Below, one piece after another: positions 7,725-15,894 of a stretch of DNA of 64,000 nucleotides. A model generated the notes under the pieces. It made no database searches, had not been told where the DNA came from, and saw only the letters and a list, made by a program, of their open reading frames with translations. Origin of the DNA: CALNXN01 sp942490645. Its GTDB lineage: Bacteria; Pseudomonadota; Alphaproteobacteria; Rhodobacterales; Rhodobacteraceae. The position numbers and the translations under genes were made by a program. Numbering within the stretch: the first letter of the stretch is position 1; every line of letters begins with the position of its first letter. The stretch lies in assembly GCA_942490645.1 (NCBI GenBank), contig CALNXN010000009.1, positions 199,502 to 263,501 of the forward strand, given 5' to 3'.

Positions 7725-8540
7725 ATGTCTGATCCCGTCCTGTCTCACGAAGCGAAACTGGAAGTTGACCGCGTTGCACAGGCCATGGCCGATGCGGCGC
7801 GATCCGTTATTCTTCCCTATTTCAGATCGGCGCTGCTGGTGTCCGATAACAAGGATGCCGCAGGTTACGACCCCGTGACAGAGGCCGACCGCGCAGCGGA
7901 ACGCGTGATGCGCGAGGTTTTGGCGCACGAAAGGCCCGATGACGCGATTTTGGGCGAGGAATTTGGCGAAAAGGCCGGCACCAGCGGCCTGACATGGGTG
8001 CTGGACCCGATCGACGGCACCCGCGGGTTTGTGTCCGGCACGCCCACCTGGGGCGTCCTGATTGCGCTCAGCACGCACAGCGGCCCGGTCTACGGATTGA
8101 TTGACCAGCCTTATATCGGCGAGCGGTTTGTCGGCTTTGGCACGACGGCGCACGTTACCGGCCCGATGGGGCAAACCGCTTTGGTGACGCGTGCGGCGCG
8201 TGATCTGGCGCAGGCGACCGTGCTGACGACTTTTCCTGAAGTTGGGTCTGAGGCCGACGGCGCTGCGTTCCGCGCGGTCGCGGGGCAAGCCAAGCTGACG
8301 CGGTATGGCATGGACTGCTACGGTTACGCGCTTTTGGCGGCGGGGCAGGTTGATCTGGTGATCGAAGCGGGCCTGCAACCCTATGACATCCATGCCCCCA
8401 TCGCGGTGATTCAGGCAGCAGGTGGTATCGTGACCGATTGGTCGGGCGGCCCGGCGCATCCCGGCGGGCGCGCGTTGGCGGCGGCCAATGCAGACATCCA
8501 CGCCCAGGCGCTCGCGATTTTGCAACAGGCTGCGTTATGA
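7725..8540 (+). CDS. hisN: Histidinol-phosphatase of the inositol monophosphatase family
   Basis: The 271-residue product has the metal and phosphate motifs of the IMPase superfamily: GEEFG at residues 77-81, DPIDGTRGF at 94-102, and a C-terminal YDIHAPIAVIQAAGGIVTDW. The sequence DGTRGFVSGTPTWG is characteristic of the HisN branch, which hydrolyses histidinol phosphate in histidine synthesis (EC 3.1.3.15). The ATG at 7725 is chosen; the frame can also be read from a TTG at 7719. The stop overlaps the next start as ATGA, so it is translationally coupled to the deaminase gene. Confidence 0.85.
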   Translation: MSDPVLSHEAKLEVDRVAQAMADAARSVILPYFRSALLVSDNKDAAGYDPVTEADRAAERVMREVLAHERPDDAILGEEFGEKAGTSGLTWVLDPIDGTRGFVSGTPTWGVLIALSTHSGPVYGLIDQPYIGERFVGFGTTAHVTGPMGQTALVTRAARDLAQATVLTTFPEVGSEADGAAFRAVAGQAKLTRYGMDCYGYALLAAGQVDLVIEAGLQPYDIHAPIAVIQAAGGIVTDWSGGPAHPGGRALAAANADIHAQALAILQQAAL

Positions 8541-9871
8541 GCCAGACGCTGCTGCGCTGTGCCGACACGGTTGTCACCATGGACGACGCGCGGCGCGAAG
8601 TGGCACAGGCTGATGTTCTGATCGAAAACGGTGTTATTGCAGCGATCGGGCAGGGGTTACAGACCGACGGGCAGGTGATCGATGCCCGTGGCTGCGTGGT
8701 GACCCCCGGACTGGTGAACACCCATCACCATCTTTTCCAGACGCTCACCCGGGCGGTTCCGGGCGGGCAGGATGCGCTGCTGTTTGGCTGGCTTCAGACG
8801 CTCTATCCGATCTGGGCGCGCTTTACGCCGGAGCATATGTTCACCTCCGCGCAGGTGGGTCTGGCGGAACTGGCCTTGTCGGGCTGCACGCTCAGTTCGG
8901 ATCATCTGTACCTCTACCCCAATGGCGCACGGCTGGAGGATACCATTCATGCCGCCGCCGAATTGGGCCTGCGGTTTCAGCCGACGCGCGGGGCCATGAG
9001 CATCGGCGTCAGTGACGGTGGATTGCCGCCCGACGATCTGGTGGAGAGCGAAGCCGCGATACTTGAAGACTGCATCCGGGTGATCGACAGCTTTCACGAC
9101 CCCGCTGAAGGGTCCATGTGCCGGGTCGGAATTGCGCCCTGTTCGCCGTTCTCAGTCAGCCGCGACCTGATGCGGGACGCCGCCCTTTTGGCGCGGGACA
9201 AGGGCGTGATGCTACACACGCATCTGGCGGAAAACGACGAAGACATCGCTTATTCGCTGGCGCATTTCGGCTGTCGTCCCGGTCAATACGCCCAGGATCT
9301 GGGCTGGGTCGGGCCCGACGTGTGGCACGCCCATTGCGTCAAGCTTGATGCCTCCGAGATTGCGCTTTTTGCTCAGACGGGCACTGGCGTGGCGCATTGT
9401 CCGTGCTCCAACTGCCGCCTTGGCAGCGGCATTGCGCCGGTGGTCGCCATGCGGCAGGCCGGTGTGCCGGTTGGGTTGGGCGTCGATGGATCGGCCAGCA
9501 ACGACGCGGGCAATCTGGTGGCGGAGGCGCGGCAGGCGATGCTGTTGCAACGCGTGGCACAAGGCGCGGATGCCATGAGTGCGCGCAGCGCGCTGGAAAT
9601 TGCCACACGCGGCGGGGCGGATGTGCTGGGGCGGCCCGATTGCGGGCGCATCGCGGTGGGCAAGCGCGCGGATATCGCGGTTTGGGATGTCTCTGGCATC
9701 GAAAGCGCGGGCAGTTGGGACCCTGCAGCGCTGTTGCTGGCAGGGCCAACGACAGTGCGGGACCTTTTTGTAGAAGGCCGCCGAATTGTCGCAGATGGTC
9801 AGATTTCGTCCATCGATTTGCCGCGTTTGGTTGCGAAACAAAGGGAGATGGCCAGCACTCTGAAAGGATAA
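8537..9871 (+). CDS. 8-oxoguanine deaminase-like amidohydrolase
   Basis: The 444-residue metal-dependent amidohydrolase has the first metal site in NTHHHLFQTLTRAVPG (His63/His65), then LHTHLAEN, VWHAHC and GLGVDGSASND, which supply the remaining His and the catalytic Asp. The blocks SSDHLYLYPNG and CSNCRLGSGIAP match the 8-oxoguanine deaminase group (EC 3.5.4.32) better than atrazine chlorohydrolase or SAH deaminase. The expected reaction is 8-oxoguanine to urate plus ammonia. It overlaps hisN by 4 bases and is followed 3 bases later by the CAP gene. Isoguanine is another possible substrate. Confidence 0.8.
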   Translation: MSQTLLRCADTVVTMDDARREVAQADVLIENGVIAAIGQGLQTDGQVIDARGCVVTPGLVNTHHHLFQTLTRAVPGGQDALLFGWLQTLYPIWARFTPEHMFTSAQVGLAELALSGCTLSSDHLYLYPNGARLEDTIHAAAELGLRFQPTRGAMSIGVSDGGLPPDDLVESEAAILEDCIRVIDSFHDPAEGSMCRVGIAPCSPFSVSRDLMRDAALLARDKGVMLHTHLAENDEDIAYSLAHFGCRPGQYAQDLGWVGPDVWHAHCVKLDASEIALFAQTGTGVAHCPCSNCRLGSGIAPVVAMRQAGVPVGLGVDGSASNDAGNLVAEARQAMLLQRVAQGADAMSARSALEIATRGGADVLGRPDCGRIAVGKRADIAVWDVSGIESAGSWDPAALLLAGPTTVRDLFVEGRRIVADGQISSIDLPRLVAKQREMASTLKG

Positions 9872-9874
9872 CCC

Positions 9875-10309
9875 ATGCGCCGCATCCTGATGACAACCGC
9901 CCTGCTTGTTCTGACCGCCACCGCAGGTACCGCACACTCCGAGCCGGCAGTTTTGGGGGCGCTCAATGCGTTCCGCGCACAAAAAGGCGCACCGCCGGTA
10001 CAATACTCCAAGCCACTCGAAATTGCAGCGCAGCGTCACGCGCAGGATATGGCGCGGCGCGGGTTCTTTTCGCACCGCGGCAGCAACGGCTCCAACGTGG
10101 GCCAGAGGGTGCGGGCGGCAGGCTACGGATTTTGCTTTGTCGCCGAAAACATCGCAATGGGTCAGCGCAGCCTGAAGGCGGTGATGCAGGCCTGGACCAC
10201 ATCTGCCGGGCACCGTCGCAACATGTTAGACAGGCGCGCGGCCGAGGTGGCGCTGGTGAAGGCCGACAACAATATCTGGGTCATGGTGTTGGGTCGCCCC
10301 GGTTGCTAA
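9875..10309 (+). CDS. Secreted CAP (SCP/PR1) domain protein
   Basis: The 144-residue protein has a signal peptide cut near residue 22 and a single CAP domain. Key segments are AAQRHAQDMARRGFFSHRG (His of the CAP cavity), VAENIAMG and AWTTSAGHRRNML, as in the bacterial CAP family. Function in bacteria is generally unknown; it is not an enzyme with an assigned reaction. The ATG follows AAAGGA, 3 bases after the deaminase stop, so it is the third gene of the unit. The gene is convergent with guaD. Confidence 0.88.
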   Translation: MRRILMTTALLVLTATAGTAHSEPAVLGALNAFRAQKGAPPVQYSKPLEIAAQRHAQDMARRGFFSHRGSNGSNVGQRVRAAGYGFCFVAENIAMGQRSLKAVMQAWTTSAGHRRNMLDRRAAEVALVKADNNIWVMVLGRPGC

Positions 10310-10364
10310 AGATTTTGCCGGTTGAGAGCGACCCTCCGGGGGGAGTTTATCTGCAAAGATGACG

Positions 10365-11672
10365 CTATCGGACGCCGGGTCCCGTGTGACGGTGTCCCGC
10401 GATCCAGACATCTGCGACGGCGCGGTCGTCGCCCATCATGATGGTTGGAAACAGCGCCTCCCAGATGTTTTCGGCGCTTGCGGCACGCTGGGCAATGGCT
10501 TCGGTCGAGGCCAGGTCAAGGACGGTGATGTCGGCTTCCATGCCCGGCGCGAGCGTGCCAATAGAATGTTGCAGGTGCAGGCTGCGCGCTGAGCCTGCTG
10601 TGGCGAGCCACATCAGTTGTGCGGGATGCAATGCCGTGCCGCGCAGTTGCGCAACCTCGTAGGCGGCGGCCATTGTGCGCAGCATCGAAAAGGAAGACCC
10701 GCCCCCGGTGTCAGTGGCCAGACCCATTGGGATGCCGCGCGCGGCCAGCCCGCTGAGATCCATCAGGCCCGATCCGATGAAGGTATTGGATGTCGGGCAA
10801 TGGGCCAGCGCGGCGCCGGTTTCTGTCAGGCGGTCTATTTCGCGCGGCTCAAGATGGATGGCATGGCCATAGAGCCCTTTGGCACCCAGCAGACCATGGG
10901 TCTCGTAGGTGTCGAGATAATCGCGCGCATCCGGGTAAAGCGAGCGGACCCATGCGATTTCATCGATCTGTTCGCTCAGGTGCGTTTGCATCAGGCAATC
11001 GGGATGTTCAGACCAGAGCGCGCCAAGTGCTGCGAGTTGGTCGGGCGATGAAGTGGGTGAAAACCGCGGTGTAATGGCGTACTGCGCGCGGCCCTCTCCG
11101 TGCCAGCGCGACAAAAGCGCCTTGCTGTCATCATAGGCGGATTGTGCGGTGTCGCGCAGGGCGTCGGGCGCATTGCGGTCCATGCAGGTTTTGCCAGCGA
11201 CTATGCGTTGCCCGCGCGCGGCTGCGGCCTCGAATATCGCGTCGACCGAGGCCGTGTGAATGGTGCAATAGGAGCACACCGTCGTGGTGCCATACCCCAG
11301 CGTCAGATCCAGATAGCGCGCGGCGATCTCTGCGGCGTAGGCGGGGTCTTCAAAGCGGGTTTCTTCGGGGAAGGTGTAGGTGTTGAGCCAGTCGATCAAT
11401 CGCTTGCCCCAACTGGCGATGATGGCCGTCTGCGGATAGTGCACATGCGCATCCACAAAGCCCGGACAGATCAGGTGCTGGCCGTAATCCTGCACTCGGG
11501 CGCGGGGAAACTGGCCACGCAGGGTGGCCGCGTCACCCACCGCCACGATATGGCCTGCCTGCACAACGACGCCACCCGCCGCATTGACGTGCACCGCGTC
11601 TTGCCACGGGGTTTGCATCGGGTCGCCGGTGGCCACAAAGGTTTGGCCCAGAAGGAGGGTTTGTTCGCTCAT
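10365..11672 (-). CDS. guaD: Guanine deaminase
   Basis: The 435-residue amidohydrolase converts guanine to xanthine and ammonia (EC 3.5.4.3). The zinc motif is PGFVDAHVHYPQ (His76, His78), followed by the guanine deaminase hallmarks DWLNTYTFPEE, TTTVCSYCTIH, MQTHLSEQ, GLYGHAIHLEP and LATDTGGGSS. The length is normal for the bacterial family. It is convergent with the hisN-deaminase-CAP unit and divergent from mgtE. Together with the 8-oxoguanine-deaminase-like gene it gives two purine deaminases within 3 kb. Confidence 0.93.
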   Translation of the reverse strand: MSEQTLLLGQTFVATGDPMQTPWQDAVHVNAAGGVVVQAGHIVAVGDAATLRGQFPRARVQDYGQHLICPGFVDAHVHYPQTAIIASWGKRLIDWLNTYTFPEETRFEDPAYAAEIAARYLDLTLGYGTTTVCSYCTIHTASVDAIFEAAAARGQRIVAGKTCMDRNAPDALRDTAQSAYDDSKALLSRWHGEGRAQYAITPRFSPTSSPDQLAALGALWSEHPDCLMQTHLSEQIDEIAWVRSLYPDARDYLDTYETHGLLGAKGLYGHAIHLEPREIDRLTETGAALAHCPTSNTFIGSGLMDLSGLAARGIPMGLATDTGGGSSFSMLRTMAAAYEVAQLRGTALHPAQLMWLATAGSARSLHLQHSIGTLAPGMEADITVLDLASTEAIAQRAASAENIWEALFPTIMMGDDRAVADVWIAGHRHTGPGVR

Positions 11673-11781
11673 GCTTATTGTCTAGGCCTTTGGCGGGTCC
11701 GCGTAAATCGCCAAGCTGCACCCCATTGTATCCCTTTGGGGCGGCGCATAAGGTCGTCTCCAACACGGGAGGAGGGCGCCG

Positions 11782-13173
11782 ATGTCGGACGAGATCGTTG
11801 AGACGGACATCGCCAAGGACGACGACGCCTATGTGCTGGGTCCCAAGGCGATATCGGCCATTCTCTATGCCGTGGATATCGAAGATCAGGCCAAGCTGAC
11901 CGAGCTGATGGAGCCGCTGCATGCGGCCGATATCGCCGACCTGCTGGAGCAGATCAACGCCTTTGACCGGACCCGGCTGATCCGCCTTTATGACCGTGAA
12001 TTCGACGGTGAAATCCTGTCGGAGCTCGATGAGAACATCCGCGAAGAGGTGATCGCGGTCCTCACGCCGCAGGTGCTGACGCAGGCCGTGCGCGACATGG
12101 ACAGCGACGATGTCGTGGACCTTGTTGAAGACCTTCAAGGGGCGCAGCAATCGGCCATTCTGGAGGCGCTGCCCGATGCAGACCGCGTCGCGGTGCAGCA
12201 ATCGCTGTCCTATCCGGAATACTCCGCCGGCCGCTTGATGCAGCGCGAGGTGGTGATGGCGCCCGAACACTGGAACGTGGGCGAGGCGATTGATCATCTG
12301 CGCGCGACCAAGGAAGAGGATCTGCCGGATCAGTTTTACCACATCACCATCGTTGATCCGCGCCTGCACCCGGTGGGCAATGTCACGCTGGGCAAACTGA
12401 TGCGCTCGCGGCGCGACACGAAATTGCTCGACATCAAGGAAGAGACCTTTCGCACCATCCCCGCCAATCAGATGGAATCGGATGTGGCCTATGCGTTCAA
12501 CCAATACCACCTGATCTCGGCGCCCGTTGTCGACGAAGAGGGGCGGCTGATTGGCGTGATCACCATCGACGATGCGATGGCCGTGCTGGACGAAGAGCAT
12601 GAAGAAGACATCTTGCGGCTGGCCGGTGTGGGCGAGGGATCCCTGTCGGACCGGGTGATCGAGACGACCAAACAGCGGATGCCGTGGCTGGGCGTAAACC
12701 TCTTGACGTCCATCGCCGCCTCGCTGGTCATTGCGCAGTTCGAAGTGGCGCTGGCGCAGATCGTGGCGCTGGCGGTTCTGATGCCGATCGTGGCCTCGAT
12801 GGGCGGTAACGCAGGCACCCAAAGCCTGACCGTCGCTGTGCGCGCGATTGCGACCAAGGATCTCACCGGGGCCAACGTCTGGCGCGTGATCCGGCGCGAG
12901 GTGCTGGTGGGTCTGATCAACGGGCTGATCTTTGCGGTGGTGATGGGCATCGTCGGCTTTATCTGGTTCGGATCGCCCGCACTGGGCTATGTGATCGCCG
13001 CTGCCATGGTGATCAATCTGGTGGTCGCCGGGTTTGCGGGCACGGTCATTCCCGTGGTGCTCGACCGTCTTGGCATTGATCCCGCTCTCGCTTCGGGCGC
13101 CTTCGTGACCACGGTGACGGATGTGGTTGGGTTTTTCGCCTTTCTGGGGCTGGCGGCATGGGTCTTGCTGTGA
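11782..13173 (+). CDS. mgtE: Magnesium transporter MgtE
   Basis: The 463-residue protein has the three MgtE parts in order: the MgtE_N superhelix (about residues 30-130), a pair of CBS domains (about 135-255, including VVMAPEHWNVGEAI and LISAPVVDEEGRLIGV), and a C-terminal five-helix pore domain with the conserved VASMGGNAGTQSLTV. It is a magnesium channel of the inner membrane, gated by Mg2+ binding to the cytosolic domains. The start follows a strong GGAGGAGG site. The cyclo-ligase gene begins before its stop codon. Confidence 0.95.
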   Translation: MSDEIVETDIAKDDDAYVLGPKAISAILYAVDIEDQAKLTELMEPLHAADIADLLEQINAFDRTRLIRLYDREFDGEILSELDENIREEVIAVLTPQVLTQAVRDMDSDDVVDLVEDLQGAQQSAILEALPDADRVAVQQSLSYPEYSAGRLMQREVVMAPEHWNVGEAIDHLRATKEEDLPDQFYHITIVDPRLHPVGNVTLGKLMRSRRDTKLLDIKEETFRTIPANQMESDVAYAFNQYHLISAPVVDEEGRLIGVITIDDAMAVLDEEHEEDILRLAGVGEGSLSDRVIETTKQRMPWLGVNLLTSIAASLVIAQFEVALAQIVALAVLMPIVASMGGNAGTQSLTVAVRAIATKDLTGANVWRVIRREVLVGLINGLIFAVVMGIVGFIWFGSPALGYVIAAAMVINLVVAGFAGTVIPVVLDRLGIDPALASGAFVTTVTDVVGFFAFLGLAAWVLL

Positions 13174-13730
13174 GTGATCTGACGGAGCGCAAGGCCGCCG
13201 CACGCACGGCGGCATTTGCCCGACGCAAGGCCGCGCATGCACAGGCCACAGGCCGGACCAGCGGCTATTTGTCAGAAGTGCTCGCCGGTTACCGCGGCGT
13301 GCCCTTGGCGGGCTACGTGCCTATTCGCACCGAAATCGACCCTCTGCCCGCCATGGCCGAAGCCGCCGCCTATGGGCCGGTCGGCGTGCCGGTGATCCAG
13401 AGCAAGGGCTTGCCACTGAGGTTCTCCCGCTGGGAGCCGGACGCCCCGCTGCGCGATGGACCTTTCGGTGTGCGGGTGCCTGAAACGGACGATTATTTTG
13501 ACCCCGAGATCCTCGTCGTGCCGCTTGTCGCCTTTACACCGCAGGGCGGGCGGCTTGGGTATGGCGGCGGATACTATGACCGAACCCTCGAAGGGCTGCG
13601 CGCGAAACGCGCGACGCTGGCCATTGGCTTTGCCTACGGCGATCAAAGTGCCGGTGATTTGCCGCTTGAGGCAACGGACCAACCGCTCGATCTGATCATC
13701 ACCGAACGCGGTGTCATCACGCCGCGCTGA
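13158..13730 (+). CDS. 5-formyltetrahydrofolate cyclo-ligase
   Basis: The 190-residue enzyme (EC 6.3.3.2) converts 5-formyl-THF to 5,10-methenyl-THF with ATP. The family signature GGRLGYGGGYYDRTL near residue 135 and the AYVPI-like GYVPIRTEIDP segment are present. The start is ambiguous: ATG at 13158 overlaps the mgtE end by 16 bases, and GTG at 13170 forms a GTGA overlap with the mgtE stop; the second would shorten the product by 4 residues. It is co-transcribed with mgtE. Confidence 0.93.
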   Translation: MGLAVSDLTERKAAARTAAFARRKAAHAQATGRTSGYLSEVLAGYRGVPLAGYVPIRTEIDPLPAMAEAAAYGPVGVPVIQSKGLPLRFSRWEPDAPLRDGPFGVRVPETDDYFDPEILVVPLVAFTPQGGRLGYGGGYYDRTLEGLRAKRATLAIGFAYGDQSAGDLPLEATDQPLDLIITERGVITPR

Positions 13731-13797
13731 AAAACTGACTAAAAATTGAATAAAATGCGCGTTGTGTGACCTGCTTCACAGTCAGAACAGAATCGCT

Positions 13798-13834
13798 CGC
13801 CTAGGTTGAATGCATTCAGGGCATTCCCCAGGCG
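13798..13834 (+). ncRNA. Structured element in the cyclo-ligase/ymdB gap (candidate sRNA 5' hairpin)
   Basis: A two-part hairpin is seen: CGCCT (13798-13802) pairs with AGGCG (13830-13834), and GAATGC (13808-13813) pairs with GCATTC (13821-13826). It lies in a 398-base gap that ends in a strong terminator at 13939, so it could be the 5' part of a small transcript of about 150-200 nt. No known sRNA family was recognised. 6S RNA was considered because it often neighbours cyclo-ligase genes, but the long closing stem was not found. Confidence 0.35.
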
Positions 13835-13843
13835 ATCCAGCTG

Positions 13844-13906
13844 ATGCCCGACAGTAATGAGGAACAGTGGTACGAAGAATTTAAAGAGCCCTTTTTCAAC
13901 ATCTAA
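13844..13906 (+). CDS. Candidate 20-residue acidic small protein
   Basis: The frame reads MPDSNEEQWYEEFKEPFFNI and is followed by a terminator. An AGGCG sequence lies 9 bases before the ATG and could act as ribosome-binding site, but it is also part of the hairpin described at 13798-13834. Aromatic and acidic residues dominate. There is no homology that I recognise, and a frame this short can occur by chance. Confidence 0.25.
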   Translation: MPDSNEEQWYEEFKEPFFNI

Positions 13907-13938
13907 CACTTTTTAAAAATCCCTTTGTCTCTTCCGGG

Positions 13939-13982
13939 AAAGAGGGCTCCGAACCTGGTTTCAGGCGAGGGGCCCTCTTTTT
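13939..13982 (+). terminator. Strong rho-independent terminator upstream of ymdB
   Basis: AAAGAGGGC (13939-13947) pairs with GCCCTCTTT (13972-13980), with a smaller CCTGGTTTCAGG hairpin in the loop and five T residues at the 3' side. It ends transcription from mgtE/cyclo-ligase or from a small transcript in the gap. Confidence 0.8.
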
Positions 13983-14128
13983 CCGTTCACAGGCTGCGAT
14001 TTGGGCGCACGATCGCGTTTCGCTCAAGAAAGTCCGCGCCCGCGCACAGGGTCTGAAAAAACCACCCAATGTCGCAAATTGCGGCTTTGGTCTTGCCGAG
14101 GGGCCAATCCCGCCCTACCCATCACAAC

Positions 14129-14941
14129 ATGAAGATACTCTTTTTGGGCGACGTCATGGGCCGCGCGGGACGCAAGGCCGTAACCGAAAATCTTGCCCGT
14201 CTGCGGGCTGATTGGAAGCTCGATTTCATCGTCGTCAACGCGGAAAACGCCACGTCGGGGGCGGGTCTGTCGGGCGCGCATGCCAAATCCATGCTGGAGG
14301 CGGGGGCAGATTGCCTGACGCTTGGCGATCACGCCTTTGATCAGCGCGAAATGCTGCAATTCATTGCCAATGAACCGCGCATCATCCGCCCACTGAATTT
14401 TTCCAAGACCGCGCCGGGTATGGGTGCGCGCCTCTTTACCGCCAAAAACGGGCGCAAAGTATTGGTCGCGCAGGCACTGGGGCAGGTGTTCATGAAGCGC
14501 CCCTTTGATGATCCGTTCTCTGCCCTGGAACCGGTGCTCAAGGCGCATCCCTTGGGCGGGCAAGCCAACGCCATCCTCGTCGATATGCATTGCGAAGCCA
14601 CATCCGAGAAAATGGCCATGGGCCATTGGTGCGATGGCCGTGCGAGCCTTGTCGTGGGCACCCACACGCATGTGCCGACAGCGGATGCGATGGTGCTGCC
14701 CGGCGGCACCGGCTATTTGACGGATGCGGGCATGTGCGGCGATTATCATTCCGTCATCGGGATGGAAAAAACCGAACCGCTGCGCCGCTTTATCACCGGC
14801 ATGCCCAAAGATCGCTTCACCCCGGCCAATGGCCCCGCGACCCTGTCGGGCGTCTACATCGAAACTGATGACCGCACGGGCAAGGCCACGCGTATCGCGA
14901 TGGTCCGTGACGGCGGGCTGCTGGAACGGTCCACCCCATGA
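14129..14941 (+). CDS. YmdB/TIGR00282-family metallophosphoesterase
   Basis: The 270-residue protein starts MKILFLGDVMGRAGRKA and contains VNAENATSGAG, LGDHAFDQ, DMHCEATSEK and VGTHTHVPTAD, the dimetal-binding motifs of the calcineurin-like TIGR00282 family. Bacillus YmdB is a 2',3'-cyclic-AMP phosphodiesterase affecting biofilm choice; the role in alphaproteobacteria is not established. The ATG at 14129 gives the family N-terminus; a longer frame from 14069 is not supported. The stop overlaps the next gene as ATGA. Confidence 0.9.
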   Translation: MKILFLGDVMGRAGRKAVTENLARLRADWKLDFIVVNAENATSGAGLSGAHAKSMLEAGADCLTLGDHAFDQREMLQFIANEPRIIRPLNFSKTAPGMGARLFTAKNGRKVLVAQALGQVFMKRPFDDPFSALEPVLKAHPLGGQANAILVDMHCEATSEKMAMGHWCDGRASLVVGTHTHVPTADAMVLPGGTGYLTDAGMCGDYHSVIGMEKTEPLRRFITGMPKDRFTPANGPATLSGVYIETDDRTGKATRIAMVRDGGLLERSTP

Positions 14942-15867
14942 CACCCCGCCAGATCGCCTTTTACACCGGCGTTCTGGTGGTGCTGGGCGCAGGCTGGGGG
15001 CTGACCATGCCGCTGACCAAGATCGCCGTCTCCACCGGCTATGGCCACTATGGGCTGGTGTTCTGGCAGTTGGTCATCGGCACCCTGTCGATGGCCCTGA
15101 TCTGCGTGATCCGCCGCGTGCGCCTGCCGCTGCGCGCCGTGCATCTGCGGTTTTATCTGCTGCTCGCGCTGATCGGAACGATCCTGCCCAATTCCGCCTC
15201 CTATCAGGCCATTGCGCATCTGCCGTCGGGTGTGGTGTCGATCCTGCTGTCGATGATCCCGATGTGGGCCTTTCCGATGGCGCTGGCATTGCGGCTCGAC
15301 AACTTCAGCTGGCGCCGCTTTCTGGGCTTGGGCGCAGGGCTGGCCGGAGTGTTGATGATCGTCGGTCCGGGGGTCAGCATGGGTGTCGGGCTGCCGCTGA
15401 TCTGGGTGCTGGTGGCGCTGTTTTCGGGCATATTCTACGCGGTCGAGGGCAACGTGGTCGCCAAATGGGGCACATACGGGCTTGATCCGGTACAGGTGCT
15501 CTTTGGGGCCTCGCTCGTCGGCACTCTGGTGATGATCCCGGTCATCGTGATCTCCGGCCAATACATTCCCATTTCTGCGGCCACCACGACGGCGGGGCAG
15601 GCATTGATCGCGTCATCCGTGGCGCATGTGCTGGTCTATGCAGGCTATGTCTGGCTGGTAGGGTCCGCAGGGCCGGTCTTTGCGGTGCAGATCAGCTATC
15701 TGGTGACGCTCTTTGGTGTGTTCTGGGCCAAGCTGATCCTTGATGAAGCCTATGCGCCTGCCATTTGGGCGGCGCTGGCGCTGATGTGCCTCGGCATGTA
15801 CCTTGTGCAGCCCCGCTCCAAAGGCGCGCTTGCGCCGTCCCGGCCAATCGGCGAAACTACACGATAG
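14938..15867 (+). CDS. EamA/DMT-superfamily transporter
   Basis: The 309-residue membrane protein has ten hydrophobic segments in two EamA repeats (about residues 8-145 and 160-295), as in drug/metabolite exporters. The substrate is unknown. It is translationally coupled to the ymdB-type gene by an ATGA overlap, and the SLC13 permease follows 27 bases later. It ends in a polar tail (RSKGALAPSRPIG). Confidence 0.88.
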   Translation: MTPRQIAFYTGVLVVLGAGWGLTMPLTKIAVSTGYGHYGLVFWQLVIGTLSMALICVIRRVRLPLRAVHLRFYLLLALIGTILPNSASYQAIAHLPSGVVSILLSMIPMWAFPMALALRLDNFSWRRFLGLGAGLAGVLMIVGPGVSMGVGLPLIWVLVALFSGIFYAVEGNVVAKWGTYGLDPVQVLFGASLVGTLVMIPVIVISGQYIPISAATTTAGQALIASSVAHVLVYAGYVWLVGSAGPVFAVQISYLVTLFGVFWAKLILDEAYAPAIWAALALMCLGMYLVQPRSKGALAPSRPIGETTR

Positions 15868-15894
15868 ATCAACGTCTTCGGCAGGACACCCGAT

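Noticed and set aside
11533..13242. 569-codon minus-strand frame
   Set aside because: It lies opposite mgtE and the guaD start and has no recognisable motif, while mgtE is complete on the other strand.
13731..13985. 6S RNA next to the cyclo-ligase gene
   Set aside because: The position is suggestive, but no long closing stem with a central bubble was found; kept only as an unassigned small-RNA candidate.
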